DNA of 64,000 nucleotides. Origin: Clostridia bacterium. GTDB taxonomy: Bacteria; Bacillota_A; Clostridia; Oscillospirales; CAG-272. Where the stretch lies: the NCBI GenBank assembly GCA_017452945.1, contig JAFTLD010000009.1:1-64000 (forward strand), in the 5' to 3' direction. A program made the position numbers and the translations under genes. Shown here piece by piece: positions 1 through 8,325 of the stretch (position 1 is the stretch's first letter; every line of letters starts with the position of its first letter). Below the pieces are notes generated by a model. It did not search any database. It was not told where the DNA came from and worked only from the letters and a program-made list of their open reading frames with translations.

Positions 1-44
1 CATACGATAGTAAATCTTCTAATGCGTATTCAGTACACTCGTTA

Positions 45-953
45 TTATTTGTTTTCATTTTCTTCGCACCACTTTTTTGTATTATTCGCGTCATTCTCTA
101 TTTGCTCTCGAGAGCGATAATCATTCGGCAAAACCGTATTCATCTCAAGAACCTCAAACGCAAATTGTATATTTAACTTTTCATCATACCCATAATCAGC
201 TAATGTTGTTATATCAACCCCTGTATGTTTTAAATCGCTCGGTGGATTTATATATAACAAAAATCCCAACGGAGGAACGGTAATTTCACTTAATATAACG
301 AAGCTGTTATCAGAAAAATTCAAAGCAGAAGATAGACCGGATGTTTTTAACAAATTGCTATCCGTTACATACATACAGATCTTAAATTTTTCTTTGTCCA
401 AACCTTTAGCATCTTTATCGAGAACAAATGCTCTTAGTTCTTCCATTAGAAACACCGATTTGCACAATTCGTTTTGAGCGCCAACTAATGTTTGAAACAA
501 TGGTGAATGTTGTTGATTATCATCCGCTTTATGAGGCTTCAGATATCCTATCAAAAAACGATGATCGTTTACAGAGCAAAACATGGAGATAATTTGTTTT
601 ATAAGTCTTGCTCCGTATATTCCATCTATACTAATACCTTGTATATCCTCTTTTTCTCTCTTAGCAAGAGCTTCTGCAACAATATAGGCAAACTCTTTAT
701 ATGTATCCCCGTACCAAGTTCCGGTATTATTATTGCACCCGCGGCAAAGAGAATACCTTCCAGATCCTTTTTGCCGGTCAACGTATTTCAATCCTGTCAT
801 ATCCCACGGAAGTCTATCATTATCAAATAGAATCTTCTCGCCCGAATACATTTTTGCTGGCTTTGAATTAAAAGCAGCTCTCGGAGGAATATGTTCAAAC
901 GTTAGTTCGCATTCTTTTCCACACAGAGCACAAAAGCCATGATGCTTGGACAT
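45..953 (-). CDS. HNH-like zinc-finger nuclease-type protein (302 aa)
   Basis: The N-terminus carries CALCGKE, then EHIPPRAAF, then CRGCNNNTG, the pattern of an HNH/treble-clef endonuclease variant: two CxxC pairs that would bind zinc around an E-H dipeptide. The rest (about residues 80-302) is not recognised. The start at 953 is supported by an AAGGAGG sequence ten bases upstream. It follows the DUF2971 gene by 34 bases on the same strand, so it is probably the last visible gene of the restriction operon and a candidate accessory effector. Nuclease activity is inferred from the zinc/HNH pattern only; the catalytic second histidine or asparagine is not certain. Confidence 0.6.
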   Translation of the reverse strand: MSKHHGFCALCGKECELTFEHIPPRAAFNSKPAKMYSGEKILFDNDRLPWDMTGLKYVDRQKGSGRYSLCRGCNNNTGTWYGDTYKEFAYIVAEALAKREKEDIQGISIDGIYGARLIKQIISMFCSVNDHRFLIGYLKPHKADDNQQHSPLFQTLVGAQNELCKSVFLMEELRAFVLDKDAKGLDKEKFKICMYVTDSNLLKTSGLSSALNFSDNSFVILSEITVPPLGFLLYINPPSDLKHTGVDITTLADYGYDEKLNIQFAFEVLEMNTVLPNDYRSREQIENDANNTKKWCEENENK

Positions 954-987
954 AAGAAATATTCCTCCTTAACTGATTTGATTTTGA

Positions 988-2136
988 TTATTTAACTTGT
1001 ATCCGTTGCGAAGAATTGCCTTTGATTTCAATCGCCCAACCATTTTGCCATTCATCGTATAAGCGATCAAAGTTGGGTTGTTTCGTTGTTATAACAGATG
1101 TTCCGGTATATATTTCTTTAGGCTCAATAACAACCTCGCGATTAGTTTCGGATAGCGTTTCTTCAAACAGAACGAAATTTGAGATAATTCTGCGGTCGGT
1201 TATAGGAATGCTCCACCGCTCAACCTTTTCCGCAATGATTTCCTTAATTCTTTGGCGTCGGGTAGCAGACATTTGTGATCCCAATATAATTCCTACAAGT
1301 TGAGTAGAATCAATGTGAAATAACCGTTGATGTGCCGGCAATGTTAGTTTCTTGCCTGCGAACCACTGTACTCCACTTGATAATACAACCCTTGCCTCTT
1401 GCTCGTAATCCCAAACCGAATGCTTTTGAAAATAATTTTTTGCGCGCTCAGCTCGTGCAGTTTCGATTTCTTCCGGGGAATGATTATCACCGGCAACACT
1501 TGCCGGAAAGCACATAAAACCATCTGAAGATTTAGGTGTTGAAACATATTCTACGTCTTGGATTTCAAAAGCATCAGGAACTCCAAATGACAACCTTGGT
1601 AAAGGCAATGTTGCGGTTTGTGTGCGCTTCCAACTTGGATTTTGTTTTATTTTTCCATCAATCGGTCTATATACAAGGCAAAAACCCTTGTGATTATTAG
1701 CATAATGAGACCATAATAAATAATTGTCGTTTGTCTTGGAAAAAGAAGCAAAATAGCGTTCTTCGGGGGAATACCACATAATATAGTCTTGTATTGCTTC
1801 AAACGCCGTGTTTAGCATAAACTGATCCAATCGCCGTTGACCAACATCTATAAACTCATCTCTTGATATTTTTAGAATATTCTCTATGGGCATCGGTGAT
1901 TTTGAAAGGAAATAATCTACAACTTTTTCTTTCAGCGATTCATCAAGTGTAATTGTGTGTGATTTGAGGGCTTCATTTATCAGATTAGTCCACAAATTTT
2001 TATCTTTTGAAAAGGTAGCAAAAGTTTTTCCTTCATATGGATCGTTGCATTCTTCACGGGAAGCAAAATACAATTCATCATAAATAAGTTCTTTTAACGC
2101 TAATTCGCTACCTGAACGATATCTGTAATAAAACAT
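988..2136 (-). CDS. DUF2971 domain protein (382 aa)
   Basis: It begins MFYYRYRSGSELALKELI and contains the DUF2971 core pattern: ELYFAS, CNDPYEG near the N-terminus and YFASFSK...LLWSHYANNHKGFCLVY in the middle. The function of DUF2971 is unknown; members are frequent in defence islands and mobile elements. Its start lies two bases after the HsdR stop (TGATATG), so the two are translationally coupled, which suggests it works with, or is regulated with, the restriction subunit. The C-terminal third (about 270-382) is not recognised. An ADP-ribosyltransferase-like or other effector role cannot be judged from the sequence. Confidence 0.75.
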   Translation of the reverse strand: MFYYRYRSGSELALKELIYDELYFASREECNDPYEGKTFATFSKDKNLWTNLINEALKSHTITLDESLKEKVVDYFLSKSPMPIENILKISRDEFIDVGQRRLDQFMLNTAFEAIQDYIMWYSPEERYFASFSKTNDNYLLWSHYANNHKGFCLVYRPIDGKIKQNPSWKRTQTATLPLPRLSFGVPDAFEIQDVEYVSTPKSSDGFMCFPASVAGDNHSPEEIETARAERAKNYFQKHSVWDYEQEARVVLSSGVQWFAGKKLTLPAHQRLFHIDSTQLVGIILGSQMSATRRQRIKEIIAEKVERWSIPITDRRIISNFVLFEETLSETNREVVIEPKEIYTGTSVITTKQPNFDRLYDEWQNGWAIEIKGNSSQRIQVK

Positions 2137-2137
2137 A

Positions 2138-4876
2138 TCACGCCACCAATTCTATATTCATTTCCATCAAAATCGCCTCATAGCTCTCGCCGAATACCTC
2201 GTAGAAACGTCCAAGACCACCCTTGCGGTCGAACGGATTGAGATCAAGGTCGCCCGTTTCAATACTCAACGATACGGCAATATGGTCTTTAACAAGACGG
2301 AGCCATTCCATCTGTTCGTCCGTAAAGTGTACCGCACCTGCGTTACGGCGAAGTGTCCACTGCATAAAGTTATAGTTCACTCTGTCTGCAAAGGGCGCAA
2401 GATTTTCGGTATATCCCATTTCAAAGCGAATAATTGAAATAAGGTCTGCAAGCTGTGCCATCGTACCACGCTTTACCTTTTCGGGCTTTTTAATGGCATA
2501 GCAATCCCAAAGGCGCTCAATGGTAATACCCTTGGTTTTCAGCTTTTCATACAGAGCCTTCAGCCCTTCAATCGCCATTGGACGGTCTTTGTAATTCTGA
2601 TTGTAAATGATACGCAGAGCAATGATTTCATCTCTGTTCTCATCAATAAACTTACGGAAGGACGAAATCACGCGGTCAGCATTTTCCTCTTGCTGTGAGT
2701 CGAATCCGGCAAACAACACCTCGTCAAGATTTACGTTGTCGATAATCTGCTCGTGACTACGGCGCACATTCTCAATGTAATCGCGTACATCGGGATTTTG
2801 GAAGGGCGCAACAGCATCAACTACCAATGCTTTCTTAGCTTCGGCAATTTGCTCGTCAGTAGGTTCTGCGGTTGCAAACTGCTCCTGAGCCTTGTGGAGA
2901 ATTGCATCCTCGTCAAAGGCATTCAAAAGCTTTTCAGCGATCTGACCTGCGCTCTCTCCAACCTTTGCGACAAACTCTTTCTTTTCGCTCGGTGTCATCT
3001 GGCTGTTCAGACGAATGACACGATTTGCAAGAGAGGTAAGCGTGTCCTCGCTTTTATCGCCAAGAGCCACGTTCATCATCAATTCTCTCATACTGACAGA
3101 CGGTTTACGCTCAAGGGTACGAGTGTCGGATTTCTTGGATTTTGTAACGCCAACGGCATCGACGATAACGAAATGGTCTTTGTTATCGGTTGCAGAGGGA
3201 GTAACCTTTTGAAGATCGTCTTTAGAGAGAGTTCTCGTTCCACGCCCCTTCATTTGCTCAAAATAGTTCTTACTGCGCACGTCACGCATAAAGATCAAGC
3301 ACTCGATAGGTTTTACGTCCGTTCCCGTTGCAATCATATCGACGGTAACGGCAATACGTGGATAGTAGTCATTGCGGAAAGAGCTCAACACACTTTCGGG
3401 ATTATCTGCGGAATACGTAATCTTTTTGCAGAACTCGTTGCCCTCGCCAAACTCCTCACGAACAATCTGAATAATATCATCCGCATGGCTATCGGTTTTG
3501 GCGAAAATTAAAGTTTTCGGCACTTCTTTGCGACGAGGGAATAATGAGGTAAACACATTTTCTTTGAACGTGCGAATTACGGTGCGGATTTGGCTTGGAT
3601 TGACAATATCTCGATCAAGCTGAGAAGGCGTATAATCCACATCCTCGTCAAGCTGTTTCCAACGCTTTTCACGAGATAGACGGCTACGAACCTCAATCAT
3701 CTGCTTCATAATGTGCGTAGTGTTTTTGCCGATATTGGTTTCAATGAGGAAAATATCCTCACCTACATTTACACCGTCAATAATTGCTTGTTCGCGAGGA
3801 TATTCGCTGACCACGTTCTCGTTGAAAAACGCAAAGGTACGCTTATCAGGTGTTGCTGTCAGACCGATAATAAAGGAATCGAAATATTCAAGCACCTGAT
3901 TCCACACGTTATAAATAGAACGGTGGCACTCATCTACGATGATGCAATCGAAGAATTCGGGCGGATATTTCTCGTTGTAAACTACCTCTTTGGGGGCTTT
4001 GGAGTCTGCCGTCACAAACTCATTGAACGAGGTTTCCTCGGCGGATTCATCAAGCTCGTCGCCTTTGAGGATAGAATACATTCTCTGAATTGTGCTGATG
4101 CAGATCTGAACACCATCTGGGATATACGACGATTTGAGTCTATGTACGCCGTATATCTGCGAGAAGGAACGGTTATCATCCGTCGGTCTGTATGCCAAGA
4201 ACTCACGCTCCGCCTGTTCGCCAAGACCTTTTGTATCCACAAGGAAAAGAATACGGTTCATTTTTCCGTATTTCAAAAGCCTGTATGCAGCAGTGATAGC
4301 CGTAAATGTCTTTCCCGCGCCCGTTGCCATCTGTACCAATGCTTTCGGACGGTTGTCCGCAAAGGATTTATCAAGGTTTTCAATAGCCGCAATTTGACAT
4401 TTACGGAATCCCGTAGGATCAAATTCTGGAAAGTGCTTCATATTGTTACGAACCGTATCCGCCTGCTTCAAAAGAGCACTCAACGTTTCGGGGCGGTGGA
4501 AGGAGAATACCGTTCTTGAACGATACTTGATATCGTTATAGTCAGTAAAGCGTGTGAGCTTGTCCGTTGCTTCGTATGCAAAGCGAATACGGTAAATACC
4601 TTTGATCCACTTGAACGTGCTGTTTGCATAACGAGAAGACTGCCCCTCAACGGCAGTTATGTTTTCACCTTCATCCGTTTTCTTTGCTTCGATAACGCCT
4701 ACGGGCACTCCTTCTATGAAAAGAGCATAGTCCACGGGACCCGTGCTCGTTGGGAATTCCCGAACAGCAACACCGAGAGAAGCTGACAAATTCAAGGATT
4801 TAACATCTTGAATCACCCAACCAGATTCTATTAACTTTTTATCGATTGTTAATCGAGATTTTTCTTCGGGTTTCAT
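2138..4876 (-). CDS. hsdR: Type I restriction enzyme R subunit (HsdR)
   Basis: This is the motor and nuclease subunit that translocates DNA with ATP and cleaves it when the HsdM-HsdS core finds an unmodified site. Visible motifs in order: PD-(D/E)xK nuclease residues D49 and E63-A-K65 (in VGVIEAKK), Walker A ATGAGKT at 184-190, the DEAH-box variant DECH at 315-318, then helicase domain 2 with QMKGRGTRT and a C-terminal helical domain for core binding. Length (912 aa) is normal for the EcoEI-like group. The ATG at 4876 is preferred to the upstream GTG because AAAGGAG sits five bases before it. It lies 2.5 kb from hsdM, separated by Fic and small genes, and is coupled to the DUF2971 gene. Confidence 0.93.
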   Translation of the reverse strand: MKPEEKSRLTIDKKLIESGWVIQDVKSLNLSASLGVAVREFPTSTGPVDYALFIEGVPVGVIEAKKTDEGENITAVEGQSSRYANSTFKWIKGIYRIRFAYEATDKLTRFTDYNDIKYRSRTVFSFHRPETLSALLKQADTVRNNMKHFPEFDPTGFRKCQIAAIENLDKSFADNRPKALVQMATGAGKTFTAITAAYRLLKYGKMNRILFLVDTKGLGEQAEREFLAYRPTDDNRSFSQIYGVHRLKSSYIPDGVQICISTIQRMYSILKGDELDESAEETSFNEFVTADSKAPKEVVYNEKYPPEFFDCIIVDECHRSIYNVWNQVLEYFDSFIIGLTATPDKRTFAFFNENVVSEYPREQAIIDGVNVGEDIFLIETNIGKNTTHIMKQMIEVRSRLSREKRWKQLDEDVDYTPSQLDRDIVNPSQIRTVIRTFKENVFTSLFPRRKEVPKTLIFAKTDSHADDIIQIVREEFGEGNEFCKKITYSADNPESVLSSFRNDYYPRIAVTVDMIATGTDVKPIECLIFMRDVRSKNYFEQMKGRGTRTLSKDDLQKVTPSATDNKDHFVIVDAVGVTKSKKSDTRTLERKPSVSMRELMMNVALGDKSEDTLTSLANRVIRLNSQMTPSEKKEFVAKVGESAGQIAEKLLNAFDEDAILHKAQEQFATAEPTDEQIAEAKKALVVDAVAPFQNPDVRDYIENVRRSHEQIIDNVNLDEVLFAGFDSQQEENADRVISSFRKFIDENRDEIIALRIIYNQNYKDRPMAIEGLKALYEKLKTKGITIERLWDCYAIKKPEKVKRGTMAQLADLISIIRFEMGYTENLAPFADRVNYNFMQWTLRRNAGAVHFTDEQMEWLRLVKDHIAVSLSIETGDLDLNPFDRKGGLGRFYEVFGESYEAILMEMNIELVA

Positions 4877-4911
4877 AGGCACTCCTTTCCTTAAACAATA
4901 ATATTTTTCAG

Positions 4912-5787
4912 TTACTGTGTCAGTACATCCAAATACTGATCCAATCGCTTATTGAGATATTCTGCAAAGAGCTTTACCATTTCGGCGCGGTGGTCGAAGG
5001 CGTCGTAATAACGCATTCTATCGGTGAATTTAATGTCGATGGGGGGATATCCCGCTTTCATCAGTTCAAGGTTGATGATGAGGCGTCCGGTTCTGCCGTT
5101 GCCGTCGATGAAGGGATGAATAGACTCAAATGCGATGTGCAGGTCAGCGAGTTTTTCCACGATATTGCGCTCGTCGGTTGCGTACTGCTGCATAAGGTCG
5201 TTCATCTTGGGCTCGATCAGATAAGGCTGAACAGGATCCTGCTTTGCACCCATGATGCGGACAGGCACTCTGCGGTACACGCCACGGTCGAGAGGCTTAT
5301 CTGCGAGGACGAGGGAGTGTATCTGTTTGATCACTGTTTCCGACAGGGGAGTGCGTTCCTTGACAAGGTCGCAGATGAAGTAGAACGCGTCCTTATGACC
5401 GACTGCTTCCATGTGATCCTTCAGCGGTTTTTGGTCGATAGTCAAGCCCTTGAGCACCATATCGGTTTCGCGCAGGGTGAGGGTGTTACCTTCGATTGCG
5501 TTGGAGTTGTAGGTATATTCAATCATGAAGTCCTCGTTCAGACGCGCGACTTCACCCTCGGTGAGTGGTCTGCGACCATCGAGTTCAATCTTCTTTCTTT
5601 CGATCTGGGCGAGAAGGGTTTCCTTTCCGCGAATGCGTCCATCGGCAGGCTTGGTTGCGTTATCGGGAACAAACCAGAGTTTGCCCTCGCGCCATGCACC
5701 GTCAATTTGTCCGTTCACACAGAGAGTGCGGACACGTCTGTCGGAGATGCCCCATTTCTCGGCGGCTTGTTTTGTTGTCATAGCCAT
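4912..5787 (-). CDS. Fic family AMP-transferase with N-terminal DNA-binding-like domain
   Basis: Fic enzymes transfer AMP (or another nucleotide part) to hydroxyls of target proteins. The catalytic motif HPFIDGNGRTGR is complete at residues 224-235, with the expected histidine 224. An inhibitory (S/T)xxxE(G/N) motif is present as S95-N-A-I-E99-G100, so this is an auto-inhibited class II Fic. Residues 1-45 (TTKQAAEKWGISDRRVRTLC) look like a winged-helix or MerR-type DNA-binding segment. The start has GAGGT upstream and a clear promoter at 5839-5867. It precedes hsdR by 35 bases, and Fic genes are commonly embedded in type I restriction loci; a link to regulating or backing up restriction is inference. 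Confidence 0.92.
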   Translation of the reverse strand: MAMTTKQAAEKWGISDRRVRTLCVNGQIDGAWREGKLWFVPDNATKPADGRIRGKETLLAQIERKKIELDGRRPLTEGEVARLNEDFMIEYTYNSNAIEGNTLTLRETDMVLKGLTIDQKPLKDHMEAVGHKDAFYFICDLVKERTPLSETVIKQIHSLVLADKPLDRGVYRRVPVRIMGAKQDPVQPYLIEPKMNDLMQQYATDERNIVEKLADLHIAFESIHPFIDGNGRTGRLIINLELMKAGYPPIDIKFTDRMRYYDAFDHRAEMVKLFAEYLNKRLDQYLDVLTQ

Positions 5788-5838
5788 TATTCATACCTCG
5801 TTACGTTGAGATTTCGAATTTTATAATATATCAGTATA

Positions 5839-5867
5839 AGTATACCACATTTTCGGCACAATGTCAA
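5839..5867 (-). promoter_or_regulatory. Sigma-A promoter for fic-hsdR-DUF2971-HNH
   Basis: Reading the minus strand, TTGACA (5867-5862), a 17-base spacer and TATACT (5844-5839) lie about 50 bases upstream of the Fic start. This gives fic and the downstream hsdR their own promoter, independent of the hsdS-hsdM promoter. Confidence 0.75.
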
Positions 5868-6158
5868 CGATTTGCGGAATAATAATCGTAAACTTTCGGA
5901 ACAATAAAATTCGCTTTTTCTGAGTGAATGGAGCGAATATTCAGCGAATAAAGCGAATTTTCACTGAATGACAAAGGGATGGAATCGCTTGGCGTTACCT
6001 TTGAGACAGCGGTGAAAAAAGACAATGGGTACATTTTTCCACGAAAAACAACTTTCTGTAATGCAGGAGCAAATGTGCAGTTTCTGAAAAATGCATAGAG
6101 TTTATCTTCGTTAGAAAACCTATATACTTTTTCTAACGATCGGAAGGTAAAAATTTCC

Positions 6159-6280
6159 AAAGTATCAATTTGATACTTTAGAACTTCGGATTTGATACTT
6201 TGGAAATGCTCAACTGTTAATATTTAATCCTAAAGTGCCAATTTGGCACTTTGGGATTTTAGCTTTGGCACTTTGGAATG
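6159..6280. repeat. Two related palindrome-plus-half-site clusters
   Basis: Bases 6159-6179 form a perfect 10+1+10 palindrome with core AAAGTATCAA; a third copy of the half-site (TTTGATACTTTGG) follows at 6191-6203. Bases 6232-6252 form a second perfect palindrome of identical layout with core AAAGTGCCAA, again followed by a third half-site (TTTGGCACTTTGG) at 6264-6276. The two clusters differ by paired changes (GTATC/GATAC against GTGCC/GGCAC), keeping symmetry. They lie in the 440-base spacer between the Fic promoter and the small genes. They may be regulator-binding sites or RNA hairpins. No convincing gene is seen between 5868 and 6309. Confidence 0.7.
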
Positions 6281-6309
6281 AGATTACAACAGATCGTCGA
6301 AATTTCCTC

Positions 6310-6528
6310 TTATCTAAACAGTGACCGTGCAAAAAGGAACGCAAGGAATCCCAATCCCAATAACGTATCTATTGCATCCCAACTCGCACCATCGGAAATA
6401 AAGGAAATTAACATAAAAACGACAATAACAATGACAACCCAACCACAACCGAAACCGCCGCCTTTTCCACCGCCGGAGCCGCCACCGCTGGTATTCTTAA
6501 ACGCATGATAATCATTTAAGTTTGGCAT
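6310..6528 (-). CDS. Small glycine-rich membrane protein (72 aa), riboswitch-controlled
   Basis: Not recognised as a known family. After a 13-residue start comes a glycine-rich stretch (GGGSGGGKGGGFGCG, about residues 15-29), then a strongly hydrophobic helix (VVIVIVVFMLISFI), a short polar turn (SDGASWDA) and a second hydrophobic segment near the C-terminus. The start is supported by GGAGGAG seven bases upstream. It sits 20 bases after the 97-aa gene, so both share the transcript controlled by the SAM-type riboswitch. Two-helix small membrane proteins of this kind are sometimes toxins or holin-like, but there is no direct evidence here. Confidence 0.7.
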   Translation of the reverse strand: MPNLNDYHAFKNTSGGGSGGGKGGGFGCGWVVIVIVVFMLISFISDGASWDAIDTLLGLGFLAFLFARSLFR

Positions 6529-6548
6529 ATTTTTCTCCTCCGGTTCTT

Positions 6549-6842
6549 TTACAGCATTGCTTCAAAATCGATCTTGACAACCTTTTTGCCATTTTCGATT
6601 TTGGCATGATGGAATTTCATCGCACCAGCCCAAGTGTGGTAACCCGGGTACGAGATGGTCATGTTCTCGTTAAGCTTAACGAAGCAATTTTGAGATATGC
6701 CTTTTTGAATCAAATCTTTGTCCAGCGTGAACCCTTCAAACTTTGCTAACGCAAAGAAAGCTTCTGCTATTCGTTCGGTAGATAGTCTCACATAGACAAT
6801 CCGTTTTTTCGACATTAAGCTTTTGATGGTTTTTCTTTTCAT
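6549..6842 (-). CDS. Small protein of unknown function (97 aa) downstream of riboswitch
   Basis: Not recognised. It is basic at the N-terminus (MKRKTIKSLMSKKR) and has a mixed alpha/beta-looking sequence with the segment ISYPGYHTWAGAMKFHHAK; no signal peptide or membrane helix. An AGGGAG site lies nine bases before the ATG. It is the first gene after the riboswitch terminator at 6890-6923, so its expression should depend on readthrough when the ligand is scarce. With the 72-aa membrane protein it forms a two-gene unit inside the restriction locus. A role in response to SAM depletion is inferred from position only. Confidence 0.7.
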   Translation of the reverse strand: MKRKTIKSLMSKKRIVYVRLSTERIAEAFFALAKFEGFTLDKDLIQKGISQNCFVKLNENMTISYPGYHTWAGAMKFHHAKIENGKKVVKIDFEAML

Positions 6843-6889
6843 TTTGTTATTTCTCCCTTTGTGTTTATATTTCCTACAAAGAGAGCGTC

Positions 6890-6923
6890 AAAAAGCAATC
6901 CCATCGTTAAGATAGGATTGCTT
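6890..6923 (-). terminator. Riboswitch-controlled intrinsic terminator
   Basis: Thirteen base pairs (6923-6911 with 6905-6893, one G-U pair) around the loop TTAAC are followed on the minus strand by a T run. Its 5' arm is the strand that the antiterminator would capture. Confidence 0.8.
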
Positions 6924-7020
6924 GAAAGGTCAAGAATCCTATCGTTCAAGCTTTAGCACCTTGCCACTTGGTAGGTTGCTGTACGGTCAAAGGGCTTGTC
7001 CCTCACGCACTCTTTATAGG
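6890..7020 (-). promoter_or_regulatory. SAM-I-clan riboswitch with terminator/antiterminator
   Basis: On the minus strand the sequence follows the S-box layout: P1 5' strand CCTAT, AAAGAG, P2 with kink-turn (GTGAGGGACAAGCCC then TTTGACC), AGCAACC, a P3 hairpin, GGTGCTAAAG, and P1 3' strand ATAGG at 6942-6938. P2a closes as GTGCG with CGTAC. The P4 helix of classical SAM-I is very short or absent, as in SAM-I/IV variants. GATAGGATT (6943-6935) can pair with AATCCTATC (6919-6911) as an antiterminator, competing with P1 and with a 13-bp terminator. The logic is therefore OFF when S-adenosylmethionine binds. A possible promoter, CTGACA-16-TATAAA, overlaps the 5' edge, so transcription may instead come from the upstream gene. 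Confidence 0.72.
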
Positions 7021-7058
7021 TTAATATTTGCTTGTGTCAGACTATGATTTGAAAAATA

Positions 7059-7265
7059 TTAATTTATAGGTTTTCCAATTGCTTTCATACAAACTTCGCG
7101 AAAAAATGTATTTTTTGAAATCCCATGTTCTTTGCAATATGCATTTATTTCATCGATCTCTTCAATTTTGAAGCATATAGTTTGATATTTAAAATTTTTC
7201 TCCGTGTAGTTTTTTCTTGCTTTTTTATTGCATTCCAATTGATTTTTTTGTGTATTCTTAGCCAT
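7059..7265 (-). CDS. Ribbon-helix-helix (Arc/MetJ-like) DNA-binding protein (68 aa)
   Basis: A lysine-rich N-terminal tail (about 25 residues) is followed by a beta-strand-like segment (YQTICFKIEEIDEINAYC), a turn with GISKNTFFREVC and a final helix: the ribbon-helix-helix repressor arrangement. An AAAGGA site precedes the start. A perfect AT palindrome lies just upstream (7289-7313), a plausible operator for its own promoter. It is followed directly by the riboswitch, so it may be a local repressor of the small-protein unit. The family call is by pattern, not by a strong signature. Confidence 0.65.
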   Translation of the reverse strand: MAKNTQKNQLECNKKARKNYTEKNFKYQTICFKIEEIDEINAYCKEHGISKNTFFREVCMKAIGKPIN

Positions 7266-7288
7266 TAGATATTATCCTTTTCATCAAT

Positions 7289-7313
7289 AAAATAATATTA
7301 TTAATATTATTTT
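7289..7313. promoter_or_regulatory. 25-bp AT palindrome, candidate operator
   Basis: The bases form a perfect 12+1+12 inverted repeat with arm AAAATAATATTA, 24 bases upstream of the ribbon-helix-helix gene. AT-only palindromes can arise by chance in AT-rich DNA, but the length and position suit autoregulation. Confidence 0.45.
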
Positions 7314-7359
7314 CTATTTAATTTGAATATGATAATCACTCATTGGTTATCGAGCGCAA

Positions 7360-8322
7360 TTATGTATTAGCAAACATGTCCAAATGACCTTTAACAATTT
7401 CCTTGAAGTTGCCGTACTCACTTCCATAATTGCATCGTACTAATTCCGCTTCAATAAGCATATGATCCTCTCTGCTTCGATTGTTTTCCGCAAATGCTTT
7501 CTTGATGGTTATGTCTTTTCGCTTCAACTTGGATGCAATACGATGCATAATACCACTTATGTACAGTTGGAGAGGCGATATGTGGTTATCGAGATATTCA
7601 TCACTTATCTTACGAAGTTTAGCATAGTAACAGAATCTTAAGGAACTATCATCTCCAGGGTTTGCTGACTTGCGGTCCTCCACCTTAAATACACTGTCAG
7701 GATAAAGCCCCCTCATATCAACTTTGCAGATTCCATATCTGTTCCTTCGTTCCCATATTTGCTTGTGCGAAAGCTCTACAATGTCGGCTGCAAGTTGAGG
7801 AGTTATTTTGAATTTATAGGTATGTCCATTGTCTTCATGCAGTACAACCGTGTTCCCGTGAACATCAGAACCGCGAAGATTTTTGATTACGCTCATATCA
7901 TCGCAGTAAATACCCTCATATACACAGCGGAAAAGTGTACGATAATATAGGTCATTGAATTCTTCGTATAACTCTATCTCCTTGATTACACGTTTGAAAT
8001 CGGAGTGAGTAACAAATTTTTTTCGAGCGGTTGGCTTGGCTTTTTTCCAAATCTTTTTCTTGTCTATATTCTGAACGAGTTCGAGCAAGTTAGAACCATC
8101 GCCGGGGTTTTGCGAGTCAAGCCATTTGGCGTATAAGCCTATGACATAACATATGGTTGCAATGGATTTCGGGCTATTGGGTTTTCTATCCAATACAAAT
8201 TTCTCTAATTTGCGGACGGTAAAAGTTTCGAGTTTAACATCGACACCGTCTAAAACGTGCTTGACAACTTTTGCTGTATTTTCAACTTCAATTGAGTCTA
8301 TAAATTCTTTGATTTTTGTCAT
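7360..8322 (-). CDS. Tyrosine-recombinase-fold protein without clear active site (MrpR-like)
   Basis: The protein (320 aa) has an N-terminal helical region (about 1-100) resembling a SAM-like core-binding domain and a second region (LYYRTLFRCVYEGIYCDDMSVIKNLRGSDV onward is shown here only by its position, 145-175) resembling the integrase catalytic fold. The R-HxxR-Y signature of active recombinases is not visible. This combination recalls the MrpR/YopR repressor group of SP-beta-like phages, which use a recombinase fold for DNA binding. It starts three bases after the HsdM stop, so it belongs to the hsdS-hsdM operon and may regulate it or, less likely, invert specificity genes. Family assignment is tentative. 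Confidence 0.5.
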   Translation of the reverse strand: MTKIKEFIDSIEVENTAKVVKHVLDGVDVKLETFTVRKLEKFVLDRKPNSPKSIATICYVIGLYAKWLDSQNPGDGSNLLELVQNIDKKKIWKKAKPTARKKFVTHSDFKRVIKEIELYEEFNDLYYRTLFRCVYEGIYCDDMSVIKNLRGSDVHGNTVVLHEDNGHTYKFKITPQLAADIVELSHKQIWERRNRYGICKVDMRGLYPDSVFKVEDRKSANPGDDSSLRFCYYAKLRKISDEYLDNHISPLQLYISGIMHRIASKLKRKDITIKKAFAENNRSREDHMLIEAELVRCNYGSEYGNFKEIVKGHLDMFANT

Positions 8323-8325
8323 TTC

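Noticed and set aside
2753..4519. Long plus-strand frames inside hsdR
   Set aside because: Shadows of the HsdR coding sequence without start signals or domains.
5864..6160. A 98-codon minus-strand frame before fic
   Set aside because: Starts with TTG inside the palindrome cluster, has no ribosome-binding site, and overlaps the fic promoter.
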